This document shows positions 56,049 to 64,000 of a stretch of DNA of 64,000 bases, piece by piece. The translations under genes and the position numbers were made by a program. The notes under the pieces are model-generated. The model did not search any database and was not told where the DNA came from. It saw only the letters and a list, made by a program, of their open reading frames with translations. Numbering within the stretch: position 1 is the stretch's first letter; the number at the start of each line of letters is the position of its first letter. Origin of the DNA: Fallopia convolvulus (lineage: Eukaryota > Streptophyta > Magnoliopsida > Caryophyllales > Polygonaceae); the NCBI GenBank assembly GCA_964016875.1, contig OZ024724.1, positions 17,526,501 through 17,590,500 of the forward strand, written 5' to 3'.

Positions 56049-56170
56049 TTTACTTGAACCCGATCCTGATCTTGACCTTGACCCAAACCTAAACCTTGAA
56101 CCTGAGACTGCGCTTGGAGCTAGAGGTGTCGTGTTTGAGGACTTTTGGCTGTAGAGATCACAATTAACAA

Positions 56171-56222
<52 letters not shown>

Positions 56223-57078
56223 TAATTACTTGATAAATTATAAAAATAGGAAGGAAGGCTACTTCTAACTACATATGTGTACATGCATAATGTTTTTTAG
56301 AACATTCAAAATATTCTTGATGAAATTTGTTTCAAATAGTACGAACTATGGTTTTGTGAGTGCTACTCATGGCAGACGTAGTACGATTATTATAACATGA
56401 AAATATGTAAGACAAGATTTCAAAAGAGCACTACTATACTGCAACATAAGATATAGAGTTATTAACCTTGTCACGGCGGGGCAGAAAGTGATCGTATAGT
56501 CCGCACCTGCACACATGTACATGAACTTTCTAGTAGAATAACACGAACCAGACCCGGGGCTTGCATGGACCACCATAGGCAAGTTGGACCCTTCCGCCAT
56601 GCTGACTTCATGCAAGTCCTGGGAACCTGACCCGAGTCTGAACTCGGCTAGGGTCACCACCCAAGGGATTGCGCTGGCGCCATTGCTAGCCCAACTTCCC
56701 TGGCCGGACTTCAGTTCCAAGTTGCAACGGGTTCGGGCCCAAACCCGACCCGACCAACCCGATGGGACTTGGAACGAGTTTGAACTGTGGGTTGGGATTT
56801 TAAATCCGGTGGTTTGTAGAGCGGGGATGTCGGGACTGGAGAGTACAACTGGCCATACTGTGAAATCACACTTGTTTACTGTTGTGAATGTTGCCCCTGA
56901 AATAACTGTAAGAAAAAGCAAAAGAAAAGGCAGAACTATGAATATGATCTTGAATTCATGATACGAGAATTCATTTTCTATATATATATGATGTGTTTTT
57001 TAATATGGAAACGTATTATTACGTACCTTTGCAAAATGTGAAGAAGATGAAAGCAGGGGCATTAGCCATGCTATCCAT
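55644..57078 (-). CDS. Thaumatin-like (PR-5 family) gene with Gly-Ser-rich C-terminal extension, probably degenerate
   Basis: Three predicted exons. Exon 1 is 57027-57078, ATG then a hydrophobic signal-like segment (APAFIFFTFC), with donor AG|GTACGT. Exon 2 is 56467-56905, with acceptor TTACAG and donor AG|GTTAAT. Exon 3 is 55647-56148, with acceptor TCTACAG. The joined frame is 331 codons, ending TGA at 55644-55646. Exon 2 matches the family: GATFTTVNKCDFTVWP (near residue 21), RVWARTRC, VTLAEFRL and ADYTITFCP. About 100 residues between the two halves of the fold are missing (SPGSGSCYSTRKFMYMC joins them). Only about five Cys of the usual sixteen remain, and two acidic-cleft Asp positions are Glu. 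The exon 3 start, TSQKSS, is a known beginning of C-terminal extensions in large thaumatin-like proteins, which supports the splice. Secreted defence or cell-wall protein is the family role. The fold is probably lost here. Confidence 0.65.
56172..56221. repeat. TA/TG microsatellite in intron 2
   Basis: (TA)n of about 40 bp followed by GTGTGTGT. It lies in the intron between exons 2 and 3 of the thaumatin-like gene (intron 56149-56466). Confidence 0.9.
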
Positions 57079-57134
57079 TGAAAGTAGTGGAGGAGGAAAT
57101 AGAAAGTTTATGGAATAGTTCACCCGACATTCAA

Positions 57135-57144
57135 CTATATATAG
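57135..57144 (-). promoter_or_regulatory. TATA box of thaumatin-like gene
   Basis: CTATATATAG, about 57 bases upstream of the ATG at 57078. A start site about 30 bases downstream would leave a short 5' leader. Confidence 0.6.
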
Positions 57145-58785
57145 CCTAGGGAAGCTAATTTCGGAAAGGAGTGAGAAGAATGATATAAAATGGTGATTGT
57201 TGTCTTCTTGATAAGGAGAATGATTAAAGCAATTTGATTTTTTCTACTTCCAAGGAGATTTTTTTATCATAATAAAAACTTTAATATATGTAGCCAAGCG
57301 TGCACATCATATTGGTATTTGAAAACGAGAGGATTTGACAGTTGGGTATTAAAAATATAAAGTGGACATTTAGGTATTATAAAAACACATATATAATTGG
57401 TCATATTAGTATATTTTCTATTGGTTTACTTATACATGTCTTAGACAGCTGATACCTCAAGTTTCCCTTTCTTTTAACAACTTACCCTCCCAAATGTACT
57501 ACATATATACAAGCAAATAATACTAAAAATTAAACTATACAATTTTACTTAAACTATATTATATAAAAAATTAATTTATTAAATATAGTGTGAAACTTGT
57601 TCATGAACAAAACATCTAAGCAAGTTTGTTCATGAACATGTAATCAAGGTTGCTCATGAACATATAATTAAACTTGCTAATGAACAAACGAATCAAATTT
57701 TCTTGTGTTCGCTCTACTCATTTATCTTTCGAGTCTAAATATTATGTTTTAATTTCGCTTATTTACAAACCGAGCCGAAGACGAATGAAAATTAAACGAG
57801 CCTTTTTACAATCCTATGAATGAGCATGTCGGCATTTTGGTTTGTAGTTCGATTGGGTTTTGGTCACATTATGAACCCAATCTTCTTATCTCCGAGTTTT
57901 CTGAGGCTCTAATGTACGTAGTTGGGCCTCGAAACAAAAAAAAGGGGCCACTTGGAAAGAGAGTAGTAAACTAGTAATGACATGTTCTGTATCATTGCAA
58001 TCAAATTTTCTCATAGCACTCAAAATTAATTCCTAAGCAGTGAATGCCACTGATATTTATGTATAGAGAAAAACTGATGTTGAGAGAGTCTCTCCTAAAA
58101 TGAAGCCACTAAATATTCGGTCCGGACGTAGAGCGGTGTTAATTGATTGGACCGAATGAGCCAAAGACAAGACCAAAAAAAGCAGTAAATGGTACTATTT
58201 TTACATAATGACAGTGTGACACACAAAGCGTGTTTATTATAATTACTTGCCTATAATTTGTGCGTGTTTCTAACCCTATAAACAAATTTTAATTTTCCTC
58301 TCCATATTACTTTTTAAAAAAGGCATAGCCTGTATTTTCGACCTCTTTGGGTCTTTCGGACGCACCTCCTCAGCTTTTAGTCAGGAGTGCCCCCATCTTA
58401 ACCCCCAGATACTCCCTTAAAGGATACTTAACTAGGTCAATATTGTTGTTATTGTTGCATAGCTAGCATTTTCCTTTCTAAATTCCAATATAGGTTAGAA
58501 TTTTGTTAGAATTTTTTTTTACTTTTTCGTTTACTTAATGTTTTCATAAGAGAACCAATTTCTTTTTTATTTTTCTTTTACAAGTTTTCTTATTTTTTCT
58601 TCATACTTTTTCATCTTTTTTTCCTCATTTTTTTGCATAATGTTAATAGTAAGTTTGATTTAGATGGAAATGTCGCTTATCCTGAAAACTAGAAAAAATT
58701 AGAACCCTTGAATTTGAAATATGGATAGCTAATATTAAAAAAATAAGGGCAAAATAGTAATTTTGACGGAAAAAATGAAATAAAA
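57145..58785. other. Intergenic region
   Basis: AT-rich. Three or four GTTCATGAAC-type short repeats occur at 57597-57690. No gene is supported. Confidence 0.5.
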
Positions 58786-59310
58786 AAATATTCACTTATT
58801 TTTGTCAAAATCACGATGTTTGACTTTTTACATTATGTTCATATAATTTATACATATGTCTACGCTATTATAAGGCATGTTCAGATATTATCACCTTAAC
58901 AGTTTAGAGATTTTATAATACGTTCACATATATTACAAGTGTGTTCACATATTAGTATTGTTAGTTCATGTTGTATAGTCATATGTTTATGTTTTTAAAT
59001 CATCACACATGCGTTAAAAAGCTTAAAATTTTGAAAAAAAAAAATTATTATTAATTATTTATTTTTTCACTTTTTTTTGTCAAAAACACGACGCTTGACA
59101 TTATACATTCTGTTCCCATATTTTATACACATGTTCACATTATTACAAAGGTTGTTCACATATAACCACCTTTTAACTTCGAAAAATTTAGCATATGTTC
59201 ACATATATATAATATAAGTTCGTTTACATTTTAGTATTGCATGTTCATGTTTTATGGGCATATGTTCATAATCGATTTATATCATTTTACATACGTAAAA
59301 AGACTTTTAA
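58786..59310. repeat. Diverged tandem duplication, about 280 bp
   Basis: Two units (about 58786-59030 and 59066-59310) share the order TTTGTCAAAA.CACGA, CATTATGTTC or CATTCTGTTC, several GTTCACAT segments, AGTATTG, GTTCATGTT and CATATGTT. Divergence is substantial. No coding content. Confidence 0.65.
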
Positions 59311-60530
59311 GAAAAAACAAATTAGTTTTTAAATTTTATTTTTTTAATCGAATGGCCCATTTGTAATTTTTTAATCGGATGGCCCAAATTCATTTCTAAT
59401 TTTCTTGATAAGGATATTTTCATTTGAATCAATACATGTTAATAGTTTTCTTATTTTCCTTTGTACTCCTAAAGTTTTTATTTTCAATTTTTAATTATCA
59501 TTATTGCTTTAATATTTTATATTTTCTTATAACGTTATTAAATTTTTTATAATTTTATTATTCAAGCTCTTATAATAGTTTTAAGCTTACTTAAATAAAT
59601 ATAAAAAGACTATCAATCTAGTACGATATATTTTTTTATTTAGATAATTTTATTTTAACCCAATTTTGTTTATTTATAATTTCATATATATTTCTCAATG
59701 GTTAAAGAATAAAGACCAACGTTTAAAACTTAGTTGAAAAACTTAACGAATCAAATATTAGTTACGTTAATAAAAATCATTATTCAACAAAACTATAACT
59801 AAATTTTTATCCAAAATACAATTAAACAACTCTATTTATTCTTGATCCGATCCGAAAAACCGATCCAATCCGCCGAAGTTTTTTGGGTTGAAACCCGACC
59901 CGAAAATCAATGGGTCAAGAGTAACTCAAATCCGATCGACCGGAAAAAGCTGGGTTGGGTCGCCAACTCGTTGGATTGACCCGGCCAACCCGATAAAGTA
60001 TTATTTCAATAAAAAAAATTAAATATTTTATTATAAATTTTGTATAAAATTATTATTTTATTATTATTAAATAATATTTTATATAATATAATATTAATTT
60101 ATTTTAATATATAAAGATAAAGGTTAAAAAAATTGACGATCTTGAACGGTTGGATCAACCCTGATTCGTACCAAACTCATAACAACCCGTCCATATGAAC
60201 CCGTGAATTTAAAAACCCGACGACCCGAGATCCGTTTTGACCCGAACCCGATTGACCTAAACCCAAATCCGACCGCCCGACCTATTTGACCGGTCTAATA
60301 CCGAGTTATCAATTTTATCCACGTAATTTTTCTTAACCGGTTATAACAAGCCTACGCAAATAACCGAATAAATTGAGGTAAATGCGAGCAAAATTCTTAC
60401 ATAAAATCATTATTGAGGTTAATGTGTTTGTCAGTAGTCAGTTTAGTATTCAGTAATGAAAGGCTTGAAGGAGAATTCTTGGAGCTTTTCAATATGTCTA
60501 TAGGTATAATATGTGTTTGTCACCAAGCTG
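59311..60530. other. Intergenic region with CCCGACCCG-rich segments
   Basis: AT-rich flanks around segments rich in ACCCGA / GGGTTGGG at 59838-59995 and 60150-60300. This kind of repeat is common in plant intergenic DNA, but I cannot assign it to a family. No gene is supported. Confidence 0.4.
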
Positions 60531-60663
60531 ATTTTCTTTTGGGAAATTCCGGTTGTTACCCTCGAGTTTTTGGCGTTTTCAAGTGGTGCCCTCAAAAAAA
60601 CTTATTCCGAGTGGCGCCCCTAAACTTTTGCAAAAGTCCGGCTGGTGCCATTACTTGAGAGTA

Positions 60664-61240
60664 TTATATAAGATATTTTTATATTTAATTAAATTAAAAC
60701 ACAATTTTAATTTAATAACAATGAAAATAAACCATATAAGATATTAAAATAAAATTTATACTTTATATATTTGTCAAGTAGATTTTATGTTGTATAATTC
60801 AAAATTTTTAAGTTAAAAAAAATATTATAATATTTATATTGAAATAAATATATTGCAAAATTAACATTTTCCATTTAGGTTTTATATAGTAATTTTGAGA
60901 AATTTAAAAAAATTGATAGAAATTAAATTTTAATGTAACTTGAGAGTATCATAATGAAAGTTCTATTAATTTTTTAAACAAAAATTCAAAACTATTACAT
61001 AAAATCTACATGACAAATTTTAATTATGTAATATTCACTTAAAATTGTTTAAACTAGAAATATTGCAATATTTTTTTAAACTTAAAATTTTAAATTATAC
61101 AACATACAATCCACTTGACAAATATATATAAAACATATTTAATTTAATATTTTATATGATTTATTTTAATTGTTATTAAACTAAAATTTTAATTTAATTT
61201 CATTAAATACAAAAAAATATCTTTTCATTATAAAATATAA
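60664..61240. repeat. Long AT-rich inverted repeat (foldback), arms about 265-280 bp
   Basis: The left arm (60664-60928) reads, in order, TTTAATTTAATAACAAT, CATATAAGATATTA and TTGTCAAGTAGATTTTATG, with counterparts read in reverse complement in the right arm (60962-61240). Arms differ by many point changes and small gaps. The spacer is only about 35 bp. It resembles a foldback or a MULE/MITE core. Left of it (60540-60655) is a 'gtggtgccctc' type segment without a matching copy on the right. Confidence 0.7.
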
Positions 61241-61842
61241 TAATTTAGTTATAAACTGATGAAAATTGTGCCTTTTTTACTTTTTGTGGGATTTAAGGTT
61301 AACTAATTGTGTCCACCCCTACATATGTGTGTTAGGTTAATACATAAACCCATTTTGTGTGTTAGGTTTAATAGGTCTCAATTTACAAGTTTAGGTATTC
61401 GATCGAACATTTTCAAAGGTGGGGTGTCAAAGTGACCAATTGGTCAAAGATCAGGAGGCCGTATATGTATTCTGCCATATTTTTAATCCAAACTTTTATA
61501 CGTGGGATTGTGGGAATCTATATATATAATTAAATCCACTAAGGATTCGAGCCTCCACATTGCGCCACATCGAATTTTGCCACATGGCGCTCTTTCATTA
61601 TGCCACATAAGATTTTGTCAAATGTCATTTTCTCTTTGATCCATATTATGCATAAATTATTTTTTTCAAGAGAAGATTTAGTGTGATTTTCTTTATAAAT
61701 AGATTTGAATATTTAAAATTTAGATTATTATTTTAACCAAATCTTTTAGTTATAGATTATGTGATCTTTTTGAATTAGTTTTGGAAATACAAAAAATATG
61801 CATATGACGTTTTTAGTAATTACGTATAACAAATCAAGGTAA
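61241..61842. other. Intergenic, with a Helitron-like 5' end at 61517
   Basis: No gene. At 61517 TCTATATATATAATTAAATC begins a stretch (CCACTAAGGATTCGAGCC, then CACATTGCGCCACATC) that resembles the 5' ends at 61843 and 63963. Its 3' end is not identified. Confidence 0.5.
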
Positions 61843-63962
61843 TCTACTATATATATAAAAGCAATAAGGTTTGGAGCCACCACATTGCGCCACATCATCT
61901 TTTGCCACATATCATTCCTAAAATGTGCCACATCAGATTTTAACACGTGTCATCTCCTCATTAATTCATATAAATTATACAAATAAATTAATAGTTTTGG
62001 AAACAAATCTTATAATATGATTCAATATTTTAGAAAGAATCAAAATTATAATTTTGGAAGTTTTTAGCATATCTACTATATATATTATTTACTAGTTGTC
62101 CCCGTCGTGCCCTGCACGACTATAACTCGATATTTTTACATAGACTATAAAAAAAGATATTAATAAATAAAAAAATAATATAAAATTTAATGTAAGTAAT
62201 TTATTGCCCGTAATATGCATAAAATTATTTTGTTTAAAATTGAGAAGAAACATAGATTATTAAGATAAAATAATCTACATTGCTCATTTTCCTTGAAAAT
62301 ATTTCATAAATTGGTTTAATTTAAAAGAAAGAAATAAAATATGAAGAAAATAAAGCTAAAACGATATATTTTGAAAATATGGAAGAGATGAGGTTTTGAA
62401 AAATAATAATTAATTTAATAATAACATATAATTTAATAAGAAAAATAAATATAATTTATTCATTGTAAATAGTTAAAATATAACTAAAGAAATAACTAAA
62501 ATGTTAAAAAGATTGAGCATATATACTTTAATGGCTTATAAGGAAAAAATCCAACCATTAGTTAAAATTATTTTAGTTAAGATACTATCTCCTACCAAAA
62601 TTAAGATATTATCTAAATTTGGCAAAATAAAAATAAATTTTAATTAAGTGGAAAACAATTGTCATGTGAAATATGAAGTGGAAAGAATAATTAAATATAT
62701 AATTTTTATGGAGCAAAGATTAAATGCCATGTGGCAAAATCTTATGTGGATTAATAATGAGATGCCATATGTTAAAAATTGATTATATTGAATATTCTAT
62801 ATTTTTTGTTTGATAATATCTTCTCCATTTTGGTATTATATTTTCTTTTATTTTTCAAGTATATCATCATATTAAAAGGAAAATCATATATTTGTCTGAT
62901 TCATTATCTAATTATATATGGTAGTGTTATCTTAATAGTTGTTCTTTTTAGGATATTATCAAACCAAAATTGTAATTTAAAAATAAAATATATGGATTAA
63001 TATGGTGTAGACATGTGGCAAATGCTACGTGGCACATTCTCGGAATGACATGTGGCAAATGATGAGGTGGCGCAACGTGGAGGCTCCAATCCTTATTGCT
63101 TTTATATATATAGTAGATTCTTTCCACTTCATATTCCACATGGCAAATTTTTTTCACTTAATAAAAATTTATTTTTATTTCGCAAATTTAGATAGTATTT
63201 TAATTTTTGATAGGAGATAATATCTTAACTAAAAAATTTTAACTAATGGTTGGAATTTTTCCTTATAAGCCAATAAAATATATATGCTCAATCTCATCTC
63301 TTCCACATTTTTAAAATATATCTTTTTTGCTTTATTTTCTTTATATTTTATCTCCATCTTTTAAATCATAACTATAACCTAAAGCGGAGGTTAAAAAAAT
63401 TATTAAACGACACATGTAACTTTTAAATTGGACTACACCACCTTTTTTTTAAACTAATTTTTTATTTTTGGATATGATAAATTTTTATCCATGTTTTTAG
63501 AATATAGGATGGAAAATCTCATTATTAAACAATCTTTTATTTTTGGATATGATAGATAGGAAGATCATTGGAATATTTTTTTATGCTATCATAAAAATTG
63601 TAGAAAAAATAATTTTGCATATATCAATTTTAAAATAATTATTTTTAGAAATGATAGTCTTTTCATAGATAAGATACGTATAGCTTTTTTTTTGAAATAT
63701 CATTGCCAATATGAATTTAGATAAAATTTAACAAATATAATTAAATAATACAATAATTTTACAAGTTTCTTAAAAATATCCTTTCCTATATCAATTTTTA
63801 ATAATTATTTTTAGAAATGATAGTTTTTTTTGTAGATAAGACACGTATAAATTTTTTTTTAAATATCCTTGACAATATCAATTTAATCAAAAATTAACAA
63901 ATACAAATAAATAATAAAATAATTTTATAAAATCCCATGCAGGGCACGGGAACTAAGACTAG
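61843..63962 (+). mobile_element. Helitron-like element, plus strand, with nested copy
   Basis: Starts TCTACTATATATATAAAAGC after an A, and ends with a hairpin (CCCATGC / GCACGGG, 63934-63950) followed 8 bases later by CTAG at 63959-63962, then T. The A-TC...CTAG-T arrangement is the Helitron signature. Once the minus-strand element 62092-63117 is removed, its length is about 1.09 kb. No Rep/helicase coding is present, so it is non-autonomous. Confidence 0.75.
62092..63117 (-). mobile_element. Helitron-like element, minus strand, nested in the plus-strand copy
   Basis: Read on the minus strand it starts TCTACTATATATATAAAAGC at 63117 and ends with hairpin GTCGTGC-AG-GGCACGAC, then GGGGACAA and CTAG at 62092, followed by T. 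Sequence 62510-62700 is the reverse complement of 63118-63300, as expected if both are copies of one family. About 1.03 kb, non-coding. Confidence 0.78.
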
Positions 63963-64000
63963 TATATATATATATAATTAAAACCACTAAGGATTCGAGT
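63963..64000 (+). mobile_element. Start of another Helitron-like sequence at window edge
   Basis: Immediately after the CTAG of the previous element, TATATATATAATTAAAACC then CACTAAGGATTCGAG repeats the sequence begun at 61517. It may be the interrupted remainder of that copy or a tandem insertion. It is cut by the window end. Confidence 0.5.

Noticed and set aside
61843..63117. TIR DNA transposon or MITE with about 100-bp inverted termini
   Set aside because: Hairpin-CTAG ends and A/T insertion site fit two nested Helitrons; no TSD flanks the inverted termini.
53118..64000. CRISPR array or other prokaryotic defence system
   Set aside because: No regularly spaced identical repeats; the sequence is plant nuclear DNA.

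Overview
The window is plant nuclear DNA, from a flowering plant and probably a eudicot. It is AT-rich, holds Ty3/gypsy elements of the Athila type, Ty1/copia elements and Helitrons, and has one host-type gene candidate, a spliced thaumatin-like (PR-5 family) gene on the minus strand at about 55.2-57.1 kb. No bacterial, organellar or viral gene set is present. The species cannot be named from the sequence.

About 54 kb is one stack of nested LTR retrotransposons, which I could resolve by matching LTR pairs and target-site duplications (TSDs). The outermost is a plus-strand gypsy element (Gyp1; gag and protease only). Into it went: Ath1 (minus, 1-4524, cut by the window edge); Ath2 (minus, 5272-15619, TSD AATAG), which itself carries a small tRNA-iMet-primed element Non1 (7867-11006, TSD CTAAT); a 3.76 kb solo LTR (16050-19812, TSD AACGA); and Cop1, a copia element (minus, 22485-53112, TSD GTGGG). 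Cop1 contains Cop2 (minus, 25823-52276, TSD AGAAG), and Cop2 contains two plus-strand Athila-like elements, Ath3 (29378-40932, TSD GTAGC) and Ath4 (43789-51279, TSD TGCAC). No element in the stack has a fully open coding capacity.

The four Athila-like elements (Ath1-4) share a layout: a PBS matching the 3' end of tRNA-Asp, gag with a CCHC knuckle, a retropepsin with a DLGAS motif, and no reverse transcriptase or integrase. They look like non-autonomous gag-protease elements that would need pol functions from a partner. Ath3 also has a second ORF resembling the Athila ORF1 family. Three features recur across them: a hairpin with an invariant loop just after the protease ORF, a second hairpin just before the polypurine tract, and a family-specific short GC- or CG-rich palindrome scattered through LTR, coding linker and untranslated regions. 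Ath1 also carries a complete tRNA-Asp sequence with encoded CCA in place of a normal PBS.

Right of the stack (54.1-64 kb) is host sequence: the thaumatin-like gene with a degraded thaumatin domain and a long Gly-Ser/Tyr-module C-terminal exon, AT-rich intergenic DNA, a long inverted repeat, a tandem duplication, and two Helitrons nested in opposite orientation at the right edge.
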